From NCBI RefSeq assembly GCF_900890705.1, contig NZ_CAAHFH010000003.1, positions 372,001 to 436,000 on the forward strand: a stretch of 64,000 nucleotides of DNA, read 5' to 3'. The DNA is from Pontiella sulfatireligans (GTDB lineage: Bacteria > Verrucomicrobiota > Kiritimatiellia > Kiritimatiellales > Pontiellaceae). Position numbers and translations under genes: made by a program. The notes under the pieces were generated by a model. That model saw only the letters and a list, made by a program, of their open reading frames with translations. It was not told the DNA's origin and made no database searches. This document shows, one piece after another, positions 8,664 through 16,329 of this stretch (the stretch's first letter is position 1; each line of letters begins with the position of its first letter).

Positions 8664-10052
8664 ATGGAAACCGAAGCAAAGACCAAAAAAGCAAAGACCC
8701 GAAGCGCACGGGGAACCGGGCGGCTTTACAAGCGAACCACGGACGGCAAGGAATTCCCGCCGGACAACAAGACGCCGGGCGTTTTCTGGATCCAATACAC
8801 GCTCAACGGAAAGCGGCAACGGCACGCCCTGACCGGGAAGGACGGGAAGCCCATAACCGACCTTCGCCAAGCCGAAGCCGAACGCAAGCGGCTAACCGCA
8901 CCCATGAGAGCGGGGAAACGGGAAGAGCAGCTTGAAGCCCTGACCGCCGCCCTTACACAGGCCACAAGTGAAACGGCGCAAGCCGTGGAAGATGCCGCGC
9001 CGGTTCTTCGCGTTGCCGAAGGATGGCAAGCATATCTATCCAGCCAAGACCGCCCCGACACAGGGGAGCGCACGCTTACTGATTATGCGGGCATTTGGCG
9101 CGGCTTCATGGATTGGCTAGGGGAGCACACAGAAAACATCCACAGCCTGCGGGATATAACGCCGCAAATCGCCGCCGCCTATGCGGGAAGCCTGACAAAG
9201 GGAGCAGCAAGCCCTAATACGTTCAACAAGCATACGAGCTTTTTAAAGCTATTCTTCCGCGTGCTGGGCGAGGAAGCCGGACTAAAGGCCAATCCGTTCG
9301 AGAAGATCCGCCGGAAGAGCATCAAGACGAACAGCCGCCGGGAATTGACCATTGCCGAACTAAAGGAGATTTTGACCAAGGCAACCGGCGAACTGCAAAC
9401 CCTGCTTGCCCTCGGGACGTTCACCGGGCTGCGGCTTGGGGATTGCTGCACGCTCAAATGGGGCGAGGTCGATTTAGACCGGGGATTGATTCGCCGGATT
9501 CCCAATAAGACCGCCAAGAGCGGCAAGCCTGTCCTTGTCGGTATTCCCGCCGCCCTGTTCGATGTTCTGGCAACAACCCCACCGAGCCGCCGCAAGGGCT
9601 ACGTGCTTCCCGACTATGCAGCCGCGTATACGCACGAGAGCGCAAAGAGCAAAGCCACCCGCCGCCCGGAGATCACAAAAGAGATTCAGGCGCACTTTGA
9701 AAACTGCGGCATAAAAACCCATAAGGCCGGAACGGGCGGAGATACCAAAAAACGCGCCGTGGTGGAAGTTGGGTTTCATAGCCTACGGCACACCTATGTT
9801 TCCCTTCACGCCGAAGCCGGAACCCCGCAAGCCATGATTCAAGGCAACGTCGGACACAGCAATCCCGCCATGACCCAGCACTATTTGCACGTGAACGAGG
9901 AAACCGCTTTCAAGACCGCACAGGTTTTACAGCTCGAAGATCCCAAGCCCGCAGCCCTGACCGTTCCCGATTGGATAGCCGAAAAACTGGAAGGCATGAC
10001 CGCCAAAAACTGGAAGCAGATCAAAGCTGAAATCATGGAGGCCAAGGCATGA
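8664..10052 (+). CDS. int: Tyrosine recombinase (integrase) of the tRNA-Arg element
   Basis: This enzyme should integrate and excise the element at tRNA-Arg. The ATG at 8664 is chosen for the AAAGGAG site just upstream; the frame is open to 8592 but without a site. The 462-aa protein has an N-terminal arm-binding part, a core-binding domain (about 120-210) and a catalytic domain. Catalytic residues are Arg257 (TGLRLGD), His372 and Arg375 (HSLRH), His398 (NVGHS) and Tyr407 (QHYLH). An insertion (about 310-365) lies between the Arg and the HxxR box, where tyrosine recombinases vary. The next gene overlaps its stop by ATGA, so expression is coupled. No excisionase was recognised nearby. Confidence 0.95.
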   Translation: METEAKTKKAKTRSARGTGRLYKRTTDGKEFPPDNKTPGVFWIQYTLNGKRQRHALTGKDGKPITDLRQAEAERKRLTAPMRAGKREEQLEALTAALTQATSETAQAVEDAAPVLRVAEGWQAYLSSQDRPDTGERTLTDYAGIWRGFMDWLGEHTENIHSLRDITPQIAAAYAGSLTKGAASPNTFNKHTSFLKLFFRVLGEEAGLKANPFEKIRRKSIKTNSRRELTIAELKEILTKATGELQTLLALGTFTGLRLGDCCTLKWGEVDLDRGLIRRIPNKTAKSGKPVLVGIPAALFDVLATTPPSRRKGYVLPDYAAAYTHESAKSKATRRPEITKEIQAHFENCGIKTHKAGTGGDTKKRAVVEVGFHSLRHTYVSLHAEAGTPQAMIQGNVGHSNPAMTQHYLHVNEETAFKTAQVLQLEDPKPAALTVPDWIAEKLEGMTAKNWKQIKAEIMEAKA

Positions 10053-10627
10053 CTACGAACGAGCGAAAAACCTTTGAAGTGAACACCCGCCTTGCTGGGC
10101 TGAAAGTTGATTTCCCCGCACTTTGGAGCGACTTTGAAAAGGTAGTGGCGAACAGCGTAAACACGACCCTGAAAAACCGAATGCACGCGACCGGTTGCGC
10201 GGCTCGTTTCGGGCGTCTTGAAAAAGCAATCCAAGCCCTTACCGAAAAAGATAGAAACGACTTACTCAACTATGCAGGCCAAAAGACCCGATCAAGGGAA
10301 ACGATTGACGCCGTTCATATGGCACTACAGATCATTGAAGAGGCCGCCCGTTCATTAAGCGAATCCGCCCGAAACGAAAAAGGCCGCCCCGCTGTAAATG
10401 AGTGGCCCACAGAAGCCGCGTGCTACCTATTCAGAAAACACGTGCAGGAAAAATTTAAAGTCCCGAGCACGGGCGGACTTTGTTCCGACTTCTGCCAGAT
10501 GTTTTTGAAGGCACTCGGGCAACCCTCCTACATTGGTCTAAAACAGCGCCTTGAAGCCATCCGCAAGCAGTCCAAAGACGAGCGGGAATTTGCCCGCGCA
10601 TTCGTTGAAGACATCCTTTCCATGTAG
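10049..10627 (+). CDS. Unknown protein of the integrative element, 192 aa
   Basis: I do not recognise this protein. It overlaps the integrase stop by four bases (ATGA), so it is probably translated with it. It is mixed-charge, mostly helical in appearance and has no signal peptide or membrane segment. Segments such as GRLEKAIQALTEKDRNDLLNYA and KQSKDEREFARAFVEDIL suggest an all-alpha soluble protein. The coupling hints at a role in integration control or early element functions, but nothing in the sequence proves it. Confidence 0.7.
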   Translation: MTTNERKTFEVNTRLAGLKVDFPALWSDFEKVVANSVNTTLKNRMHATGCAARFGRLEKAIQALTEKDRNDLLNYAGQKTRSRETIDAVHMALQIIEEAARSLSESARNEKGRPAVNEWPTEAACYLFRKHVQEKFKVPSTGGLCSDFCQMFLKALGQPSYIGLKQRLEAIRKQSKDEREFARAFVEDILSM

Positions 10628-10763
10628 TCAAGTTTCCTGATGGGATTTAAATCCCCGAAAACTGCCGATTTATGTCCCGCCTGACGTGTGGGAAAGCGTG
10701 CCTTCTTTTGTTTTTGTGAAGTCGTTCGAGAGAACTTAACGACTAACAAAAGGACACGAAACC

Positions 10764-10904
10764 ATGCAGGCACAGAGCGCGACAATCATCAAGGCGGCCA
10801 TACCGATCCGGACGAATGCAATTTCCCTATGCCGTTTCTCGCTCCTCTCGACCTCTCGCAGTCGATTGATTGGAAAGCCGTGCAATGTGTCGCTCAATGG
10901 ATGA
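10764..10904 (+). CDS. Small ORF with strong ribosome site, overlapping the ATPase start
   Basis: ATG at 10764 follows AAAAGGA at good spacing and opens 46 codons (starting MQAQSATIIKAAIPIRTNAI). It overlaps the ATPase frame, whose likely ATG at 10829 has no visible ribosome site. It may be a leader that couples translation to the ATPase, or the true N-terminus of the ATPase joined by a -1 shift or a sequence error. I cannot decide between these. Confidence 0.4.
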   Translation: MQAQSATIIKAAIPIRTNAISLCRFSLLSTSRSRLIGKPCNVSLNG

Positions 10905-11413
10905 TCGACCGGGAAACGGGAAATGCTAAGCCGTGGGGCGTATTTCACGGCGCAACCGGACTCGGAAAAAGTCGTGCTTCGATTGTGGCCGGTTTTGGGT
11001 CGGTGAACGGATGCAGCTCGGCCCTCTTTTCAGACTTCACTCATTTTCGATTCGTTCGCGCCGTCGAGTTTGCCCGCCTTGCCAGAATGCCACATGGGAA
11101 ACCGCTGGAATTTACCGCATTTAAAAATCCGGATTATAAAGACAGTGACGACCCCGAATATTATTTCGATGGCCTTATACTTGACGATCTTGATAAGGCT
11201 TCATTTTCCGCAAATGTTGTTGCCGAACTGTTCGACCTGATTGACCACGCGGAACAGACCGAGCGACTTTTGATCATAAACACTCAGGCCACCGGCGGGG
11301 ACCTTGCAAAAATGATGCTTGGCTCAAACCCAGATCCACAGCGCACCGCCCGCGTGCAATCAATAATGAGGCGGCTTATTGATCACGCAAAATTCATTCA
11401 TTTCCAGAAATAA
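10829..11413 (+). CDS. Small AAA+ type ATPase, DnaC/IstB-like
   Basis: The protein has a Walker A motif (GATGLGKS), Walker B (LILDDLDK), a sensor-like LLIINTQ and a C-terminal Arg-rich box (SIMRRLIDHA) reminiscent of the DnaC/IstB helicase-loader group. From the ATG at 10829 it is 194 aa; the frame is open back to 10688 without a good start. In phage and plasmid contexts such ATPases load the host replicative helicase, which would let the element replicate after excision. No primase or initiator is recognised next to it, so the role is inferred. See the overlapping small ORF for the start problem. Confidence 0.75.
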   Translation: MPFLAPLDLSQSIDWKAVQCVAQWMIDRETGNAKPWGVFHGATGLGKSRASIVAGFGSVNGCSSALFSDFTHFRFVRAVEFARLARMPHGKPLEFTAFKNPDYKDSDDPEYYFDGLILDDLDKASFSANVVAELFDLIDHAEQTERLLIINTQATGGDLAKMMLGSNPDPQRTARVQSIMRRLIDHAKFIHFQK

Positions 11414-11441
11414 CAAACCAACCCCAGAAGGAACCAGTACC

Positions 11442-12008
11442 ATGAAAGCAGCACTAGGCATCCAAAACAGCAAAATATTAATCGGCAAAATCCGCGCAAT
11501 TCACATCCCGGAATTTTTCCCAGAAGAAACCTCGAAGGCCCTCACCGCCTGGAACAAGAAGCGGGCCGATTTAAGCACCGAGATTTCTGTGCTTGGGAAA
11601 AGCATTTTTGCGCTTGTCGATGAAGCGGCAAGCGGTCAATGCACCAAACCGGCGACCGTCATTTCAGATTTGCAGAAGGCTCGCGCAAAGGTCAAAAGGT
11701 ATGACATCGATCTCATCAATTTGCTTTCGGGAAAAGCACCGCTTTGGCCTTTGGTGCAGGAAGCCTACAAAACCGAGTCAAAACGATGGCGGAAAGTTGA
11801 GGCCGACCGGAACAAGGAGCTCGACAACGTTGTGAAAGACATGGTTAAGGCGGTTGCCCATAACGTCCGGCTAATGGATACCGCCCGGATAGAAGCGGAG
11901 CGCAATGCGATACGAATGCGGGCCCTGACACAGAACGATCAAAACATTGTGTCCAACGAAGAGGCCCAACTCCTCACCGACCTGAAGCTCAGTTGCCAAG
12001 ACCTGTAA
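11442..12008 (+). CDS. Unknown helical protein of the integrative element, 188 aa
   Basis: The start at 11442 is set by AGAAGGA upstream; it lies 28 bp after the ATPase stop. The protein is rich in Lys, Glu and Ala with long predicted helices (KTESKRWRKVEADRNKELDNV, in part) and no transmembrane segment. I recognise no family. The position after the ATPase suggests a shared transcript. Confidence 0.65.
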   Translation: MKAALGIQNSKILIGKIRAIHIPEFFPEETSKALTAWNKKRADLSTEISVLGKSIFALVDEAASGQCTKPATVISDLQKARAKVKRYDIDLINLLSGKAPLWPLVQEAYKTESKRWRKVEADRNKELDNVVKDMVKAVAHNVRLMDTARIEAERNAIRMRALTQNDQNIVSNEEAQLLTDLKLSCQDL

Positions 12009-12130
12009 AATTTCGGCTGGGTTGCTCCCCGGCTCCTGCCCCCCAGCTCCAGTGGGGGATTTCATAAACGGCGCTGTCGCCCGTCGTTGGAGTGAGGCGG
12101 CAACTTTCAACCACAACGAAGGAATACAGA

Positions 12131-12337
12131 ATGAAAACAACAATGACTAAGATCGAACACGCCCGGGCAAGATCCTTGCTTGGGCGCGAGCTGGCCGCCC
12201 TTGCATTCGGTGCAGGCTGGAGCCTGAAAGACTGCGAAGCGTTGGCTTCCAAGTTGAATAAGTTGCCGCGGTTTGAGGCCCGGGTTTTGAAAGATAAATT
12301 ATCCGAAGCGTTCAAGGCTATGGAGCGGGCGGTATGA
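12131..12337 (+). CDS. Unknown small protein, 68 aa
   Basis: The ATG at 12131 follows a GAAGGA site. The protein is helical and basic (EHARARSLLGRELAALAFGAG). Its stop overlaps the next start (ATGA), so the two are probably a coupled pair. No family is recognised. Confidence 0.55.
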   Translation: MKTTMTKIEHARARSLLGRELAALAFGAGWSLKDCEALASKLNKLPRFEARVLKDKLSEAFKAMERAV

Positions 12338-12591
12338 AGAATAAATCAAAACCAACCATGAAGACGTTTGTTTCAACTGAAAGCCTCGAGCCGAGCGCGG
12401 AATATATCAGCCTGCAGGTGGTAGCGCCCTCCCTAAATCGAAAGAAGCCTTTGCGGTTGCAGGTAAATTGGATCCGATCCAGCCGACGCTTTGCCAATGG
12501 CAACGGCATCGCTTGGGTTCGCAAGAACCAGCCCGATGCCGAGGCGACAATCCGCGATGAAGTAGAGGCCATCGAGCGGCTTCTGCTGTGA
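12334..12591 (+). CDS. Unknown small protein, 85 aa
   Basis: It overlaps the previous gene by four bases. It is basic in the N-terminal half and ends in an acidic helix (EATIRDEVEAIERLLL). It has no membrane segment or known motif. The pair with the 68-aa protein could be any small regulatory module of the element; function unknown. Confidence 0.55.
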   Translation: MKNKSKPTMKTFVSTESLEPSAEYISLQVVAPSLNRKKPLRLQVNWIRSSRRFANGNGIAWVRKNQPDAEATIRDEVEAIERLLL

Positions 12592-12716
12592 GCACCTGAG
12601 CACCCCCCCCCGGGTTAGGTACTTCCAGCGCTTGCTCTGCTCAAGACAGCGATGACCGACATCAAGCAACAAATGACCGACTGAATATAACAAATCTTTA
12701 ATATTTGAGGATCACC

Positions 12717-13484
12717 ATGCAAATTGACGAAGCCACGACCTTTGAAATTACGTTGCTAGCGCGCGCCTTTAAAATAGTGCTTATGCTGCGAGATCCGCGC
12801 CCCCCGTATTGGATACCGCTTTGTGAAATGCTTTTCCGGTATCAGGCAGGGGCCGGATTAAGTACCGGCTTTTTCACGGGCCGCACCAATGCCGAGCGCA
12901 TGAGTTTAAGCCGCCTGCTCAAAGGGCTGCAGGATGACAACCGCATTGCCTTATCCGGTAAAGCCCGCGCATTGAGCGCCCGCCTTACACTGGAGCGCGA
13001 GGCCGAAGTGCTGGGCATGGTGGGGATGCCGGCGATATGGGAAACACGAGAGGCAATGACGGCGCTATCCCGGATCAAGGGCGATGGCTTCCACCTTCTA
13101 GCGGATCACAAAGACAGCCAGCGCGACAAAGCCGAAGGCCGGAATCAAGTTGCGTGGACATATTTCCGCGTCATTACCGGGGTTTTACATGGGAGGATTG
13201 ATTGGAAGCCCAGTATGCAGACCGGCTATGTGTTCGCCAGCCTGACCGACAAAGGCCGGGAGGAGCTTGCCGCCCCGATGGCGGAAACAGAATTTCCAGC
13301 CGATGACCTGGCCGGGGAAATCTTCGACAATGCAATGCAAGACGCCGGCAGGGAGTTCTCCGCTTTGGTAAATAAATCATCGCAGGAAATCGGCATAATT
13401 TGTGCCCCCCACAGTTTCGGAGAGCTGCCCAGAAAAACGCTATGCAGGATGATTCCCGACCGCTCTATCCCGTTACTTGATTAA
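12717..13484 (+). CDS. Unknown protein of the integrative element, 255 aa
   Basis: The ATG at 12717 is preceded by TGAGGA. Residues about 55-105 (ERMSLSRLLKGLQDDNRIAL) could form a winged-helix DNA-binding domain in which a small helix precedes a basic wing. The rest is helical and without known motifs. It follows a 125-bp gap, so it may have its own promoter. A regulator or replication-initiation role is possible but not shown. Confidence 0.6.
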   Translation: MQIDEATTFEITLLARAFKIVLMLRDPRPPYWIPLCEMLFRYQAGAGLSTGFFTGRTNAERMSLSRLLKGLQDDNRIALSGKARALSARLTLEREAEVLGMVGMPAIWETREAMTALSRIKGDGFHLLADHKDSQRDKAEGRNQVAWTYFRVITGVLHGRIDWKPSMQTGYVFASLTDKGREELAAPMAETEFPADDLAGEIFDNAMQDAGREFSALVNKSSQEIGIICAPHSFGELPRKTLCRMIPDRSIPLLD

Positions 13485-13507
13485 CCCCAACCCAAGGAGC
13501 ACCAAAA

Positions 13508-13654
13508 ATGACACAGCCCAAAAAACCGCAGACCACCAAGCCCGCCGCAAAGGCAATGGCCCGCAAGAATGCCGAAGCCGCAGAAGCCCAAGCATCTAGC
13601 GCGGTGCAAAAGGTATTGCGATCCTACCGAGGCGACACCATGGCCGAAGAGTAG
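13508..13654 (+). CDS. Very small Lys/Ala-rich protein, 48 aa
   Basis: The ATG at 13508 follows AAGGAGC at good spacing, 23 bp after the previous stop. The protein is basic in the first half (TQPKKPQTTKPAAKAMARK) and Ala/Glu-rich after. A terminator follows at 13677. No family is recognised. Confidence 0.5.
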   Translation: MTQPKKPQTTKPAAKAMARKNAEAAEAQASSAVQKVLRSYRGDTMAEE

Positions 13655-13676
13655 TAACCGCCCCGGCCCCACCCCC

Positions 13677-13707
13677 GCCCATGCAGTTGTTTTGCATGGG
13701 CTTTTTT
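13677..13707 (+). terminator. Rho-independent terminator of the integrative element
   Basis: A 9-bp perfect stem (13677-13685 with 13693-13701) is followed by a T run. It closes the plus-strand cargo transcript before the right arm of the element. Confidence 0.8.
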
Positions 13708-13802
13708 GCGCCCAGACCGCGCCATAGGCCACCGCCTGCCGAAATACGACCGATAAGCCGTTTGACGGCAACGGCGAATCCACAAGCCACAGCAAGCGCT
13801 TT

Positions 13803-13967
13803 CCGTGGCTTATTCGTGGCTTATCTGGAATCTTCGTGGCTTAAGGTGGACTTACGATGTTTATTATATAGCGGAACACGACGGAACCAAACGGAACACC
13901 AATTTAGGCGGAACAAAAAGAAAACCCCTGCAAACATTGGCTATAAACCGTTATTTACAGGGGTTTA
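13803..13967. promoter_or_regulatory. Right-end candidate integrase arm sites
   Basis: CGTGGCTTA occurs at 13804-13812, 13815-13823 and 13835-13843, matching 8581-8589. AAACATTGGCT at 13932-13942 is inverted relative to 8548-8558. AAACCCCTG (from 13922) pairs with CAGGGGTTT near 13966. The arrangement resembles attP arms with arm-type repeats. Confidence 0.5.
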
Positions 13968-13970
13968 AGG

Positions 13971-14047
13971 TGGTGCCCTGAACAGGATTCGAACCTGTGA
14001 CCTACGCATTAGAAGTGCGTTGCTCTATCCAGCTGAGCTATCAGGGC
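13971..14047 (-). tRNA. tRNA-Arg(UCU)
   Basis: The complete cloverleaf on the minus strand has acceptor GCCCTGA/TCAGGGC, anticodon stem ACGCA/TGCGT with loop CTTCTAA (anticodon TCT), T loop TTCGAAT and encoded CCA. Its 3' part is the attachment site of the element to its left, which restores the tRNA gene on integration. Confidence 0.96.
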
Positions 14048-14181
14048 TCTTGTGAAAGGACGGGCAATATAGGTTAGTGATCGGAATAGAGGCAAGCTGT
14101 TTTGACTCAAATGCGCGATTCTGTTCCCGGATGGCGCACCACTTTTAAAGGAGTGCTTGGCCACCCCCACCCTATTCCTGT

Positions 14182-15591
14182 TCAGTTCCCTTTCTTTCCC
14201 TGTTCGGTTTTAAGTGGCTTCCAAGCATCCACCGGCTTGTAGGACGGGTCGTTGTAGTCGCCCCCAGCCTGGCTGTTTTCCACACTCTGGAAAAAGGCAA
14301 TCAGCTCGCGCTCCATGTCCGATGCACGCTCCGGCATGGCGGAGGACAGGTTGTTTTCTTCGGGGCGGTCTTTGGAAAGATCGTACAACTCGCGGTCGGG
14401 CAGGATGAATTTGTAGCCGTCCTTTACCAGCGAGGAGGTTCCTCCGGAATAACGGAAAGGAATGGCCCCCGAGCGCTTTGACGCCTTCCCCGTTAAAACA
14501 GGCAGCACGTTTTCGCCGTCGATCGGCCGGGCGTCAGGCATGGTATAGTCCACAATGCTTCCAATGGTTGGAAAATAGTCGAGCGTCGATAAAATGGCGT
14601 CGTTGCGGGAGTCCGGCTGAATTTTTCCGGGCCAGACGGCGAAAGCAGGCACCCGCACGCCGCCATCGTAAAGCGCGCGCTTGCGCCCGCGCAGTCCGTC
14701 GGTCGTTCCGGCGCGGCGCCCTTTCGCCTCTTTCCCCTCGGGACCGTTGTCGGAACAGAAGAAAATGAGCGTGTTGTCGGCAGTGCCGGTTTTTTCCAGC
14801 GTCTGGACGATGCGGCCAACCTGCTCATCAAGTTCTGTGATGCAGCCGTAGAAATGGGCGGCGTCTCCGTGGCCCTCGTACATTTTCAGGTAATCCGGCC
14901 CAGCCTCGATATCTTCGTGCGGCGCATGAAACCAGACGACCGCGAAGAACGGTTTGTTTTCGGACGCAGCCTTTTCAATGAACGGCACCGCGCGATCAAC
15001 CACCACGCGCGCCGCGCCACCCTTCAGGCTTTCGTCGCTGCCGTCGAGTGCAATGCCGTTTTCATAGAAGGGATTGCCCTTGGCGCGCTTTCCAAGGCCG
15101 GGATTCCATGTGCAGATGGCCGATTCGGTAACAAACGAAGCGTCATAGTCGCGCTCCCACGGCGGGGCATAGTTCAGCTCGGGCTTGCGCTTCAAGCCTT
15201 TGGAGGACTCGGTTTTGCTCAGTGTGCCAAGATGCCACTTGCCGAAATGGCCCGTAGCATATCCCTGTTCCTTCAGCATTTTCGCGAGCGTGATTTCTTG
15301 TTTGGGCAAATGCCCCTTGTTGGCGGTGTAGATGCCAAAGCGGTCGTGATGCCGCCCCGTCAGGCACGTGGCGCGGGTCGGCGAACAAACTGAGTTGCCC
15401 GAATAGAAGTGCGTCAGCACCACGCCCTTTTCCGCCAGCGCGTCCAAGCTCGGCGTCTGGATAATCGTGTTGCCGTTAAAGCCTGTATCGCCGTATCCGA
15501 GATCGTCGGCCATCATCAGAATAATATTGGGCTTCTCCGCCGCCCATGCTCCAGCAACCAGCACCATCCCTGCAATCAATACGCATTTCAT
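14182..15591 (-). CDS. Sulfatase (arylsulfatase A type, S1)
   Basis: A 469-aa exported sulfatase with signal peptide MKCVLIAGMVLVAGAWA. Motifs are NIILMMADDLGYGD, the formylglycine site CSPTR (Cys69), GKWHLG and the C-terminal metal site FCSDNGPEG. The C-terminal part has LYDLSKDRPEENNLS. The C-terminal tail is ordinary for the family. It is monocistronic on the minus strand beside the tRNA-Arg element, so the element now separates it from the fucosidase/sulfatase genes at 1479-4534. Substrate unknown. Confidence 0.93.
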   Translation of the reverse strand: MKCVLIAGMVLVAGAWAAEKPNIILMMADDLGYGDTGFNGNTIIQTPSLDALAEKGVVLTHFYSGNSVCSPTRATCLTGRHHDRFGIYTANKGHLPKQEITLAKMLKEQGYATGHFGKWHLGTLSKTESSKGLKRKPELNYAPPWERDYDASFVTESAICTWNPGLGKRAKGNPFYENGIALDGSDESLKGGAARVVVDRAVPFIEKAASENKPFFAVVWFHAPHEDIEAGPDYLKMYEGHGDAAHFYGCITELDEQVGRIVQTLEKTGTADNTLIFFCSDNGPEGKEAKGRRAGTTDGLRGRKRALYDGGVRVPAFAVWPGKIQPDSRNDAILSTLDYFPTIGSIVDYTMPDARPIDGENVLPVLTGKASKRSGAIPFRYSGGTSSLVKDGYKFILPDRELYDLSKDRPEENNLSSAMPERASDMERELIAFFQSVENSQAGGDYNDPSYKPVDAWKPLKTEQGKKGN

Positions 15592-15927
15592 ACAACATCC
15601 CTTTTAAATAAGTACATACCTTTTAAACGATTTGTATAACCCAAAACAGACACTAAAACACAAGAAACCGCCTCGGGAACCTTATCCGCTTGGCTGCACG
15701 CCGATCACCGAAGCAAACAAACCAAGCGCGCACTGGGGGAAAGAACCCCCCTACTCTATGCGCCAGAAACATAAAGAAAACCATGGAAGCCCCACTCGGA
15801 CACCCATACAATGCTTCTAAGTTGCCGTTGTGGGTCGCGCGGTCCGGCCAAGCTTTCCAACACTGAGCTAAATCGTTATGAGCATGATTATAGATAAATG
15901 TCCCACCTCCTCGGAAGGGTAAAACAT
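15592..15927. other. Intergenic stretch, no feature recognised
   Basis: The region lies between two divergent genes. Promoters for both are expected here, but I see no convincing -35/-10 pair or operator. A stretch near 15830-15880 is faintly tRNA-like but does not fold. Confidence 0.4.
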
Positions 15928-16239
15928 ATGGACGACAAAACTGAATTTACCGTAAAGACAGAAGGTTTGGGCGACGAGATTGTGAAAGTCATTCATGCGT
16001 CAAAATCCTACGTTTCAAGCGCCTTCCTAACGTTGCTGCTTTATTACGTTGGCTTCTACATCATTGGTCTGATTTGCAACATTGTATTTCTATCCAAATC
16101 CAATGAATCAAAGCGAATTGCAGGCGCCAGCCCTTCAGGACGAGGCTGTCTGGTATTCCTCCTCTGGGTGCATATCATACTCCCCATCATTATCATCATT
16201 GTGATGTTTGGCGGAGCTTTGGCCTCAGGCGGCTTCTGA
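15928..16239 (+). CDS. Small membrane protein, two helices, 103 aa
   Basis: ATG at 15928 follows GGAAGGG; an upstream ATG at 15898 lacks a site. Two hydrophobic segments are at about residues 30-55 (SAFLTLLLYYVGFYIIGLIC) and 75-97 (CLVFLLWVHIILPIIIIIVM), joined by a short basic loop. It is an inner-membrane protein of unknown function, closed by a strong terminator. Confidence 0.7.
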   Translation: MDDKTEFTVKTEGLGDEIVKVIHASKSYVSSAFLTLLLYYVGFYIIGLICNIVFLSKSNESKRIAGASPSGRGCLVFLLWVHIILPIIIIIVMFGGALASGGF

Positions 16240-16280
16240 TGGCGTCGCCTCAAATTCAAACACGGCAGCCCCGAAAAAAA

Positions 16281-16307
16281 GCCGGTTCCCAAAGGAACCG
16301 GCTTTTT
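16281..16307. terminator. Bidirectional terminator
   Basis: A 9-bp perfect stem (16281-16289 with 16294-16302) has T runs on both strands. It serves the small membrane gene on the plus strand and the sugar operon on the minus strand. Confidence 0.9.
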
Positions 16308-16329
16308 CATTTTCCAATGTCTGGAAAAC

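Larger units (their letters stand above)
8481..14015 (+). mobile_element. Integrative element in tRNA-Arg(UCU), about 5.5 kb
   Basis: A perfect 46-bp direct repeat (8481-8526 and 13970-14015) bounds the element. The right copy is the 3' part of the intact tRNA-Arg and the left copy is a detached fragment. The integrase gene is adjacent to the left repeat and reads inward. Both ends carry CGTGGCTTA repeats and an inverted AAACATTGGCT box, which look like integrase arm sites. All cargo is on the plus strand: an unknown gene, a small ATPase and about five unknown small genes. No capsid, relaxase, toxin or resistance gene was recognised. Confidence 0.9.

Noticed and set aside
15826..15880. tRNA-like stretch containing AACACTGAGCTAAAT
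   Set aside because: No acceptor or anticodon stem can be formed; at best a very decayed fragment.
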